Shown in pieces: positions 18,001 to 28,100 of a stretch of DNA of 33,676 bases (position 1 is its first letter; each line of letters starts with the position of its first letter). The notes beneath the pieces are model-generated. The model made no database searches. It had not been told where the DNA came from and saw only the letters and a list, made by a program, of their open reading frames with translations. The position numbers and the translations under genes were made by a program. The stretch covers positions 1-33,676 of the forward strand of contig JAEZIB010000095.1 of the NCBI GenBank assembly GCA_023416275.1, given 5' to 3'. Source of the stretch: Bacillota bacterium. Its GTDB lineage: Bacteria > Bacillota > Clostridia > Acetivibrionales > DSM-1351.

Positions 18001-20805
18001 ATAAAAGCATTTGAAAATTCTGATTTCCAATTTGAAGAGTTGGTCAATAAGCTACAGCTTACAAGGGACATGAGCAGAAATCCATTGTTTGATGTTATGT
18101 TTACAGTACAAAATATGAATGTGCCTAATATGGTTATGGACAATAACGATGTAAGAATCTTTGAGATAAACAATAATATTGCGAAATTTGATCTTACTTT
18201 ATATACTTTTGAACGTAAAAAGGGTATAGATTTCAATATGGAATACAGTACAAGTTTGTTTAAGAAGGAAACGATTGAAAGATTAGTAAATCATTTTGTT
18301 GCAATACTCGAGCAGATTACTCAGAGTCCACATGTAATTATCGATAATATTGACATGCTGTCTAAAGAAGAAAAAAAGCAATTGCTTGAAGAGTTTAACG
18401 AAAAAGGAAAAGATTACTCATTACAAAAAACCATACCTCAGCTATTTGAGGAACAGGTATTAAAAGTACCCCAAAATATAGCAATTGTTAGCGGCGATAG
18501 AGCAATGAGTTACGAAGAGCTTAATAATGCCTCAAATCAATTAGCATGGTCATTACGTGAGAGAGGAGTAAAACCCGACAGTATGGTAGCAATGTTGATG
18601 GAGCGCTCTCAGGAAATGATTATAGGCATTATGGGTATACTCAAATCCGGTGGGGCATACCTTCCTATTGATGCCGGATACCCGGAAGCACGAATAACAT
18701 CTATACTTGCTGATTCAGGAACTACTATTCTTCTGACTCAAAAGAGCATCCTTAATAAGTATGGGGCAATATTTGAAAATTTCGATTTACAAATTGTACT
18801 TATGGATAATTTTGAACATAGTTTTAAGGATGAAAGCAATGAAAATCCTGAGGTAATTAACTCTTCATCAAACCTTGCCTATGTTATGTATACATCCGGC
18901 TCGACAGGCAAGCCTAAGGGGAATCTGACTACTCATTATAATGTAATAAGAGTTGTTAAAGACACTAATTATATTGAGATAAGCAGCAAAGATACTCTGC
19001 TTCAGTTGTCTAATTATGCCTTCGACGGATCCACTTTTGATATATTTGGCGCATTATTGAATGGTGCTAAGCTCGTATTTGCCAGCAGCGAAACTGTCCT
19101 AGACATGTCAAAACTATCAAATCTTATAAAGAATGAGAAAATTTCTATATTCTTTGTGACTACTGCTTTATTTAATACTTTGGTAGATGTAAATATCGAG
19201 TGCTTCGAAAATGTTAGAAAAGTTCTCTTTGGAGGAGAGAAAGTATCTGTCCGGCATGTTACTAAGGCATTTAATTATATGGGTAGCGGCAGACTAATTC
19301 ATGTTTATGGCCCAACAGAAAGTACAGTTTTTGCGACATATTACAATATTGATACTATAAGTGACGATATGGTAACCATCCCAATAGGCAGACCTATATC
19401 AAATACAAGACTTTATGTATTAGGCAAAAACCTCAAACTTCAGCCGGTAGGGGTTGCCGGTGAACTTTGCATAGCAGGGAAGGGGCTTGTAAGGGGTTAT
19501 TTTAATAGAGATGACCTGACAACTGAAAAATTTGTGATAAATCCTGTAGTGCCAGATGAAGTGATATATAGGACCGGTGATTTGGTAAGGTGGCTACCGG
19601 ACGGAAATATTGAGTTTTTAGATAGAATGGATACTCAAGTTAAAATCAGAGGATTCAGGATCGAGTTGGGAGAAATTGAAGCGCAATTGCTTAGCCAAAG
19701 TCAAATAAAGGAAGCGGTTGTTATTGCTAAAAAGAATTCCAGCGGGAACATGTATTTGTGTACTTATTTTGTTTCAGATGAAGAAGTAGATTTACAGCGG
19801 TTGAAGTTCCTCTTGGCTAAGGTATTACCCGATTATATGATTCCCACATCTTATGTAAGATTGGATAAAATGCCTTTAAATCAGAACGGAAAAATTGACA
19901 AAAACAAGCTTTTGGCTCAAGAAGATATTCACGTATCGTCAGAGAAGATCGAAGAAGCAAAAACTGAAGTTGAAAAAGAAATTTTGGGTATATGGAGAAA
20001 CCTGCTAGGCTTTGAAAGTATAGGATTACATGACAACTTCTTCGATTTGGGAGGCAATTCACTGTTGGTAATAAGAATGCATACACAAATTGACAAGTTA
20101 TATTCGGGTCAAACATCTGTTACTGACATATTTGCAAATCCGACCATCTATAAACTGGCAAGCTTTATAGAACATAAAAACAAAAAAGGTAACGACATTA
20201 AACTAAGGAGCGTAAGGCTTCCTAAAGATTATTTCCACGAAGATCTTTCACAAAATATAAAAATCGCACTGGATTTCAAAATAAAGGATTCACTTTTTGA
20301 TAAGCTCTCAAAAGCCGAGAAAAGTATGAATACTAACAAGAGAGATATATTATTTGCCGCTTATGCTTGCTTGATTTACAAACTCAATGCTAATAGTTCA
20401 TTTAGTGTTCAATTGCTTGAAGGAGAAGATGTCCACGCAATAGATCTTGATATGGGTAAATGGTCAAGGTTAAGTGGCTTAATAGACAGAATAAAGAACC
20501 AAAAGGGTTTAAGTAGTAAATTCCCTTTAAAAGATATACTTGATACAGAGCAGGAAATGGATGAATTTGAAGTAATGGCATTATTTTATGAGAAAAGTGA
20601 TGTGAGAATGAATACCAATTTATTTAAGGTTTATGGAATAGTTCTTGAGTTTGAAGAAAATCCTTCAGATGTAAGTTTTACATGTAAATATAATGGACGT
20701 AAGTTCAATAAGGATAAAATAGTTAAATTAATCAATCAGTATATTGGATTGACCAATTTACTCTTAAATGAATACTTAACAAATGAATCAGGGGTGATGG
20801 CATGA
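15100..20805 (+). CDS. NRPS: acyl-AMP ligase, PCP, C, A(Ile-like), PCP, partial C
   Basis: This 1901-residue protein starts line 2 and is paralogous to the protein at 1824 over its first three domains. It has an acyl-AMP ligase (1-575; WMPLTHDMG from 207; ends TTSGKVQRYK), PCP (EIGGNSL, Ser610), C domain (665-1080; HHIISDG from 790), A domain (1105-1600; FDGSTFDIF with Asp1309; HVYGPTE; NGKIDKNKL) and PCP (DLGGNSL, Ser1654). The last 200 residues look like the C-terminal half of a condensation domain. The specificity positions read D-G-F-F-L-G-V-V-F, one change from the Ile code DGFFLGVVY, so Ile is the best guess, with Leu or Val possible. I start at GTG 15100 because AGGTG (15088-15092) lies 7 nt upstream; TTG at 15094 is in frame but too close. 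The stop overlaps the next ATG by 4 bp (ATGA), implying coupled translation with the acyltransferase. Confidence 0.9.
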   Translation: MYKYENLLEVIEQKNENRGITFIDSDTDERFLSYKELYSKALGMLYCLQQKGIRPKDELIFQIEDNEEFLCVFWACILGGIIAVPITVGNNEEHRKKVFRIWKVLNNPYIIASQKSYSSLGKYCGIDGNISFEELTQQSIALENMIEVSKHGEVYRPKQDDIAFIQFSSGSTGDPKGVTLTHENLVANTTAIIRGSNITKDDSALNWMPLTHDMGLIGFHITNIVAGINQSLLPTSLFIRHPTLWIEKASQKRATILYSPNFGYKHFLTFYNPDVERCWDLSNVRVIFNGAEPISTDLCNKFLDDMTRYRLKRTAMIMVYGLAEASVGVAFPPLGEAFTSLSLNRKFLNTGEKIKEIDPDDEDSVVFVDEGYAIDFCSIRICDKANNELEEDMIGYVHIKGKNVTSGYYNNPEATKKVMAVDGWLNTGDLGFLRNGRLVITGRAKDIIFINGQNYYPHDIERVAEQVEGIELGKVAACGVYNNKLQKDEIVVFVMFKKKPADFVNIAFKLKSHISAKLGLEITDVVPVKNILKTTSGKVQRYKLGELYKEGNFSEVLGELNNLLAEKMKQRVAQKASSEVEERLVEILKDVLKISSLGVDDNFFEIGGNSLNATILLNKIHKEFTVDIHLSQLFENQTISNMAVLIEKIENAEYTQVKKVEEKAYYNVSSAQRRIFVLNSMDVHDTSYNIPVVLEVSGDINIQRLKTAIEKIIDRHEALRTSFELIDGEPVQRVHKEIPFDIPFIDAGADKDIQDVLKKYIRPFDLYKAPLIRVVVIRQSNKHFILMDMHHIISDGSSVGILLNELLHFYQQEELPDVGIQYKDFSEWQNKLLKSDYIRKQEEYWVERFSNNIPILNLPTDFNRPSVQSFKGDYQTFSISEELTYGLNKLANQTGTTLYMVLLAAYNVLMFKYTGQNDIIIGSPIAGRKHDDISNVLGMFVNTLAMRNSPEGTKTFNQLLREVKENSIKAFENSDFQFEELVNKLQLTRDMSRNPLFDVMFTVQNMNVPNMVMDNNDVRIFEINNNIAKFDLTLYTFERKKGIDFNMEYSTSLFKKETIERLVNHFVAILEQITQSPHVIIDNIDMLSKEEKKQLLEEFNEKGKDYSLQKTIPQLFEEQVLKVPQNIAIVSGDRAMSYEELNNASNQLAWSLRERGVKPDSMVAMLMERSQEMIIGIMGILKSGGAYLPIDAGYPEARITSILADSGTTILLTQKSILNKYGAIFENFDLQIVLMDNFEHSFKDESNENPEVINSSSNLAYVMYTSGSTGKPKGNLTTHYNVIRVVKDTNYIEISSKDTLLQLSNYAFDGSTFDIFGALLNGAKLVFASSETVLDMSKLSNLIKNEKISIFFVTTALFNTLVDVNIECFENVRKVLFGGEKVSVRHVTKAFNYMGSGRLIHVYGPTESTVFATYYNIDTISDDMVTIPIGRPISNTRLYVLGKNLKLQPVGVAGELCIAGKGLVRGYFNRDDLTTEKFVINPVVPDEVIYRTGDLVRWLPDGNIEFLDRMDTQVKIRGFRIELGEIEAQLLSQSQIKEAVVIAKKNSSGNMYLCTYFVSDEEVDLQRLKFLLAKVLPDYMIPTSYVRLDKMPLNQNGKIDKNKLLAQEDIHVSSEKIEEAKTEVEKEILGIWRNLLGFESIGLHDNFFDLGGNSLLVIRMHTQIDKLYSGQTSVTDIFANPTIYKLASFIEHKNKKGNDIKLRSVRLPKDYFHEDLSQNIKIALDFKIKDSLFDKLSKAEKSMNTNKRDILFAAYACLIYKLNANSSFSVQLLEGEDVHAIDLDMGKWSRLSGLIDRIKNQKGLSSKFPLKDILDTEQEMDEFEVMALFYEKSDVRMNTNLFKVYGIVLEFEENPSDVSFTCKYNGRKFNKDKIVKLINQYIGLTNLLLNEYLTNESGVMA

Positions 20806-22079
20806 GTAAAATAGCTTTTTTATATCCAGGTCAAGGTTCTCAGTATGTTGGAATGGGCAAGTCTTTATATAACGATTTTAGCCTGGTAAAAGATATTTTT
20901 GAGGAAGCAAACGATGTACTTAAATTTGATTTAAAAAAATTGTGCTTTGAAGGAAGTGTTGAGGAGCTAACAAAAACTCAAAATACACAGCCTGCTTTAT
21001 TGACTGTAAGTGTAGCAGCTTTTAAAGTTTTTATCCGGGAGATAGGAATAAAGCCTCAGTTTTTAGCTGGTCATAGCTTAGGAGAGTATTCTGCACTTGT
21101 TTGCAGTGGGATGATCAGGTTTGGGGATGCTTTAAGGATCGTAAAAAAGAGGGGTGAACTAATGCAGGAAGCTGTATTGGGGGAAAATGGGATAATGATG
21201 GCCGCTGTAAGTGGTATTAATGTGAAAGAATTGAGTAAGCAATGTGAGGATATTACAACCTTAGCTGAACCCGTAGTTATTGCCTGCTATAATTCTCTCA
21301 AACAAAATGTAGTTTCCGGACACCCATCATCAATGGTCAGATTAATAGAGAGACTTGAAAAGATAAATGCAAGAGTGACCCCACTAAATGTTAGTGCTCC
21401 TTTCCATAGTCCAATGATGGCGCAAGCAGCAAAAAAGCTTGCTAATGAACTGAAAAAATATGAATATGGAACACCTGAGTGGAATGTAATTTCAAATGTT
21501 ACCGCACAGCCTTACTTAAATAAAAGTGAGATCATAAACAAATTGATGCTCCAAATGACACAACCTGTAAGGTGGATGGAATCTATGCACTATCTTAATG
21601 AACAAGGGGTAGAGAACGCAATAGAGCTAGGTCCTAAAACTGTATTGAAAAATCTGCTGAAAGTTAATGTAGAACAAATGCAGGGTTATTGTTTAGGCGA
21701 AAGCAGTGATTTATGTGTTTTGAAGGATGCTTTGATTAAAAACAAGGAAGAGTCCAGTAGGGCGGCAAAAAAATCTAAAGCTATGGATATCATATCAAAA
21801 TGCATTGTCACAGCTATATCAACTAAAAACCGTAACTGGGACAATGATGAATATCAAAAATGTGTAATTGATCCATATAGAAAAGTAAAGACTATGTATG
21901 AAACCTTGGCGGCCGAAGGCAAAGAACCAACAACATCTCAGGTTTGTGAAGCTTTAGAAATGCTCAGAATAGTACTGGTGACGAAGAAAGTATCTAAATC
22001 ATACCTGACTGATGTCATGAAGAATACTGCGGACGGCTGGGAGTACAATGTTTCTGATGTATTAATAGAGAGTAAATAA
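20802..22079 (+). CDS. Discrete malonyl-CoA:ACP acyltransferase (trans-AT) with C-terminal extension
   Basis: The 425-residue protein has a FabD-type acyltransferase over about 1-300. FLYPGQGSQYVGMG lies at the N-terminus, the nucleophile is Ser92 in GHSLGEYSA, and His202 lies in SAPFHSPM. The xxFHS form of that motif is the malonyl-selective type, as opposed to the YASH of methylmalonyl enzymes. The neighbouring PKS module has no internal AT, so this protein most likely loads its ACP in trans. Residues from about 310 to 425 form an extra charged domain (beginning near AAKKSKAMDII) that ordinary FabD proteins of about 310 residues lack; I do not recognise it. The gene starts inside the upstream stop codon, with GGGGTGAT as ribosome binding site. 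Confidence 0.9.
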   Translation: MSKIAFLYPGQGSQYVGMGKSLYNDFSLVKDIFEEANDVLKFDLKKLCFEGSVEELTKTQNTQPALLTVSVAAFKVFIREIGIKPQFLAGHSLGEYSALVCSGMIRFGDALRIVKKRGELMQEAVLGENGIMMAAVSGINVKELSKQCEDITTLAEPVVIACYNSLKQNVVSGHPSSMVRLIERLEKINARVTPLNVSAPFHSPMMAQAAKKLANELKKYEYGTPEWNVISNVTAQPYLNKSEIINKLMLQMTQPVRWMESMHYLNEQGVENAIELGPKTVLKNLLKVNVEQMQGYCLGESSDLCVLKDALIKNKEESSRAAKKSKAMDIISKCIVTAISTKNRNWDNDEYQKCVIDPYRKVKTMYETLAAEGKEPTTSQVCEALEMLRIVLVTKKVSKSYLTDVMKNTADGWEYNVSDVLIESK

Positions 22080-22112
22080 CTATATATAAAAAAATTACTA
22101 AGGGGATAAAAA

Positions 22113-25100
22113 ATGTTTGACTTAGATTCAATTAACCTTGAAGATATGAGCGTTAACAATGAAATTGAAATACAAGAATCAGTAAATACTGATATTGCTA
22201 TAATTGGAGTGGCTGTTAAGCTACCTAAAGCGGATAATGTGGCAGAATTCTGGGGGAATGTAAGAAATGGTGTTGATTGCATTAGCGATTTTCCAATAGA
22301 TAGAAAAAAAGACTGTGATTCATATCTACATTTTACAGGTATGGCAGAGGGTGAAATAAAGTATGGGAATGGGGCTTATTTAAATGAGGTAGACAAATTT
22401 GACTATTCATTTTTTCAGCTTTCTCCAAAAGAAGCTAGCCTTATGAATCCCAGTCAGAGAATGTTTTTGGAGACAGTATGGAAGGCTATTGAAGATTCAG
22501 GGTATGGGGGAAAGAAACTAAGCGGAACTAAGACAGGCGTTTACATGGGTCATAGTATGGGGACTTTTGTCGATATGTTATACGACTACGCTAGATTTAT
22601 TCCTGATATTGATCCCGACTCTATACCTATGGCAATACCCGGAAATTTGACATCAATAATTGCGAGTAGAATATCATATATATTAGATCTAAAAGGCCCG
22701 AGTATCTGTGTTGATACAGCATGCTCATCGTCTCTGGTTGCCCTCCACTATGCTTGTCAGGGGATTAAGAATGGAGAGTGTGATATTGCCATCGCAGGAA
22801 GTGTAAAATTAAACCTATTTCCACTAGAGAGAAAGTATAAAATGGGAATAGAGTCTTCTGATGGTAAGGCTAAAACCTTTGATGATGATTCAGATGGGAC
22901 TGGAAGAGGTGAAGGGGTAGCTGCGGTTATACTAAAGCCCCTAAGTAATGCTTTTAAAGACAGAGATAATATTTATGCTGTTATTAAGGGCAGTTCAGTT
23001 AATCAGGATGGCAGTTCAATAGGTATAACTGCACCAAGTGCTCCTGCACAGGCAGATGTATTGGCTACTGCATGGGAGAATGCCGGTGTTGATCCTGAGA
23101 CTATTACATACATTGAGACACATGGCACAGGTACTAAGCTTGGTGACCCTATCGAAATTGACGGATTAAAGCGTGCTTTTAAGAGATATACGGGTAGAAA
23201 ACAGTTTTGCGCAATAGGCTCTGTTAAAACGAATATTGGGCATCTGGATAATGCGTCAGGCATAGTTGGAGTGGTAAAGGCTGTACTTGCACTAAAAAAT
23301 GGAGAAATACCACCTTCACTTCACTTTAAATATCCTAATAGAAAAATAGATTTTGAGGATAGTCCGGTATATGTAAATAGAACTTTAAGTAAGTGGGAGA
23401 CAGAGGGTTACCCCAGAAGATGCGGAGTTAGTGCATTTGGGTTGAGTGGAACAAATTGTCATGTGGTGATTGAAGAGGCACCTCCTCAGAACCGGATTTA
23501 CACAAAGGGGTTAGACGTTATAACCTTATCAGCTAAAAGCAAAAAAGTACTTGAAGAACTGGTGGAAAAATATAAACAGCATATAGAAGATAGCGGCAGT
23601 TCTTTATATCCTGATATTTGCTACACTGCAAATACCGGAAGAGGTCATTATAGCTACAGAGTGGCTATTATTATAGAAAATCAGGATGATTTAAAAAATA
23701 AGATAGACTATATCTTTACAAATGGCTTAGAAAACAATATTTCAAAAGGAATATACTATGGGGAATGCAAACCCAACTCAACTACAGGCAATTATGAGAG
23801 TTCCACTGAACATCTTTCTGAACAAAAGCAGTTGGATATAGGAGCTAAATCATACTATGAGATGGTTCAGGAACCAACCCTGTTTGATGACTTATGCCGC
23901 TTATACGTGATGGGTGGAGAAGTTGATTGGGAAAGAGTTTACAGAGGGGAAAAAAGGAACAAGGTCTCTGTACCCGTGTACCCTTTTGAAAGAAAGAGAT
24001 GTTGGCTTGAAGCCCCTAAACACGAATGCCTGAAAGTAGTAAAAGGGGGTATTCACCAACAAGCTCAAAAGGAAGTAAGGCTTATAGGCAGAGAGAATGA
24101 TCAGTACTCGGAGATAGAAATTAAAATAGCCCAAATTTGGGGAGAAACCTTGGGCTTTGATGAGATTTCTATAAATGATAGTTTTTATGAAATTGGTGGA
24201 GATTCAATAATCGCCATGAAAATAATAAACGGTATAAATAAAAATCTCATTATAAAGTCCGATGTGTCAGATTTGCTGGGGTGTCCGGAATTACATGATT
24301 TTATTAGCCTCATAAGAGATAAGTACTTAAGGGAGAGGGTAAATGAAAGTCAGGACAGTATAAAACCGGCAGCCAATAGCAGTTATTATCCTGTTTCTTC
24401 TCCTCAAAAAATGGTATTCTTGCAGGAAACGTATTCAAGTACCGGAACAGCATATAATATTCCTATTTCTGTTTCTATAAAAGGAAAAGTTAGCTATGAT
24501 AAGATCAAAGAGGCATTTAATAAATTAGTAATACGCCATGAGGCTTTAAGAACAGTTTTTGAATTTATAAACGGTGATATAGTTCAAAGGATTATCGATC
24601 CTGATGCTTTAGAGCTGGAATTTGACTATTTAGAGGATGAGGTAGATTCAGTTAATGAGGCTATTGAGAGTTTTGTAAGACCTTTTGAATTAAGCAAAGC
24701 ACCTCTAATGAGGGGAAGATTGTTAAAAGTATCAGATAAAGAACACCTTTTACTGGTGGATGTACACCATATTATTGCAGATGGAGTATCTGTCAGTATA
24801 TTACTGAAGGAATTTAGTCAGCTATATGAAGGTAATAACCTGCCGGAGCTGAAATTGCAATATAAAGATTTTTCCGCTTGGCAGAATAATGTATTTGGAA
24901 CGCCTGAAATGAGAGCACAGGAAGAATACTGGAGATCAAAACTTTCTCTTGATATACCGGAATTAGAGCTGCCCACTGATTTTAGTAGAAATGATACCAG
25001 AACTTATAAGGGTTCTACATTTAAATTCGATATTGGCAGCAGCGTTGTTGAAAGGCTTGGGAGTTTGTCAAAGAAAAATAACGTTACACTGAATGTAATA

Positions 25101-28100
25101 GTGCTTTCAGCATATTATTTATTACTTAGCAAATACAGTAAGCGAAAGGATTTGATTATTGGTACTGTTGTCAGCGGTAGAACTAACCACCAGCTTGAGA
25201 ATATAGTAGGGATGTTTAACAATTTCTTACCTGTAAGATTTGATATTAATGGCAATGAGACTTTCAAAGATATACTAATGTCTACAAATAAATCATTGCT
25301 TGAAGTATATCAGAATCAGGATTATCCATATGCCAAGATGTTGGAGGAGTTTGACATCAAGACTGATCGCTCAAGAAATCCTATATTTGATACAGTACTT
25401 ATCTTTCATAATGAGTTTAATTCTGATGAAGAGATTCGAACAGGCGAATTGATTCTTACAACCAGTGAAATTAGTACTAATACATCAAAACTGGATCTTA
25501 AAATAGATATTTTTGTAAGGAGTAACAATACTCTGCAGTGTCTACTTGAATATAATACAGGTTTGTTTAAGCCCGAAACTATAGAAAAAATGACAGAGCA
25601 TTTTAGCCTTTTGTTAAAACAATTATGTGAGAATGCTGAAGAAAGTATTGATGCCATAACTTTATTTACTTCTGAAGATGAGCAACTGCTTGAAGCAAAA
25701 AGAAGCATGAACAAAAATGAAGAGAAAGAAAGTGTAAAGATTGTAATCAGTTCAACATTTACAAGCGAGCCTGTAGAAGATTATATTAGATGGTGGACTA
25801 AGAAGTTTGAAATAAATATAGATATTTGCTTTGCATTCTATAACCAGATTTTCCAGGAACTGCTTGAACCTGAGAGTCTCACTTCTACAAATACGGGCAT
25901 AAACATACTTCTAATAAGGTTTGAAGACTGGATTAGGGACCGGAGTATATCTGAAGACTTACTATGTAATAAGCTTAAAGATGACTTCAATTATATGGTA
26001 TCTATACTTCGAGAAAAGAAAAAGGATGTCCCATATTTTGTGGCACTATTCCCTGTATCTACACATCTCTCACTGGGCTTTAAAGTAACCAGTTTAATTG
26101 AGGAACTCAGTAAAGAGTGGAAGAGAGCTCTCAGTGAAATGCAAAATATTTATTTAGTTGATTTTACAGAGCTTGCAGATTTATATGATATTCAAAACGT
26201 GTTTGACCTTGTAAAAGATAATATGGGACATCTTCCGTTTACAGACGAATACTATGCTGCAATGGGGACAATGATAGCAAGACGGATAAGTGCATTGAAT
26301 AACCAGTCGTTTAAGGTTATTGCCCTGGATGCTGATAATACCTTATGGAGGGGTGTATGCGGAGAAGATGGAGCATTAGGAGTAAGCATTGATAGTCCGT
26401 ACCTTGAACTGCAGAAATTTATGATCGAGAAATACAACCAAGGAATGCTCCTTGTTATTTGCAGCAAAAATAATGAAGCAGATGTATGGGAAGTTTTTGA
26501 AAAAAATCCTCACATGTTGTTAAAGAAAGAACACTTTGCAGGATGGAGGATTAATTGGAAGTATAAATCGGACAATTTAAAAGATTTGGCACGTGAATTA
26601 AATCTTGGAATCGACAGCTTTATATTTATTGATGATAGTATCACAGAATGTTCAGAGGTTATGACTAATTGTCCTAAGGTGCTTACGTTGAACCTCCCTC
26701 AAGATCCTCAAAATATACTTCCGTTTTTAAAGCATGCTTGGTGTTTTGACAGGCTCAAGGTTACGGAAGAAGATAAAATGAGAACAAAAATGTATCTTTC
26801 TGAAAAGAAGCGACAGGAGGTTGAGAAGGAAATACATTCTCTTGAAGACTTTTTAGTAAAACTGGAGTTGAGAATGTGCATGAATGACGTTGTAAAAAGC
26901 CAGGTGGCTAGAGTGTCTCAGTTGACTCAAAGGACTAATCAGTTTAACATGAGTTCAATTCGAATGTCAGAAGAAGAAATCTCAGACCTTATGTCAAAGC
27001 CCGATGTTAAATGTTGGACAATAGAGGTAAGTGATAGATTTGGAGATTACGGACTTGTAGGTGTTGTGATTGCCAAGAAGGAAAGCGATCGTTTATTTAT
27101 AGACAGTTTTATGTTGAGTTGTAGAGTTCTCGGCAGAGGAGTTGAGGATACTATATTATCTGGTCTGGCCAGATACTGTAAAGAAAATGGATTGGATATC
27201 ATTGAAGCGAGGTATATTCCAACAGCAAAAAATCAACCTTTCCTTGAATTCATGAAGAGAACAGACTGGCAAGAAATAGATCTTCATAATGAGGAAATTT
27301 ATTTCAGGTTGGCTGTAGATAAAATAAGGGAAGACAGCGATTACATAGAGTTCTTTTATGGAAGAAAATATGAAGATAAGAAGGTAAACTCAACTGATAC
27401 AAAGCAAGATTATGTTTTAGATCATATAGCTGTTGCAGTAAGAGACATTGATGTCTCAATGGAATATTTTAAATTATTAGGGTATAAGTGTGGCGAAGTG
27501 GTGCATGATACCTTGCAGAATGCTTACCTTACAATATGTTTTAAAGACGGATATTCACCAATTGAATTGGTTGCTCCTGTTAATGAATATTCACCATGCA
27601 GTAGAATACTTGAGATAAGCGGTGAAAATCCTTACCATTTATGCTATAGGGTAAGGAATGTAAACGACTTTCTTGAGATGTTGAACAAAAATAGAATTGA
27701 ATATGAGATAATAAGCCCTGCAAAGAAGGCAATTTTATTTAATTACAAAGAGGTAACTTTTATTTCAGTGAGAGGATGCGGACTTATAGAACTTCTTGAA
27801 GATGAAAATCGGAGTATGCAAACAAACTCCGTGAGTTCTGTTAAGAATATTATCCGTATAGTCGTTGCTGATGCGGCAAAAGCAGTTGAACTATACAAAC
27901 AGCTTGGATATTCGCAGATAAAGAATACTAGAAATTCCATAAGCAAAGTAATGACACTCTCACTTTATAAAAATGGTCCTGAAATAATCGAACTGATTAT
28001 CCCACAAGAAAAAGAGATCAGCGAGTATAAAAGTCTCAACGAAAATGGAGCTCATATTTACCAGGTGTGTTTTGAGCAACCTAAAATATGCGAATTTATG

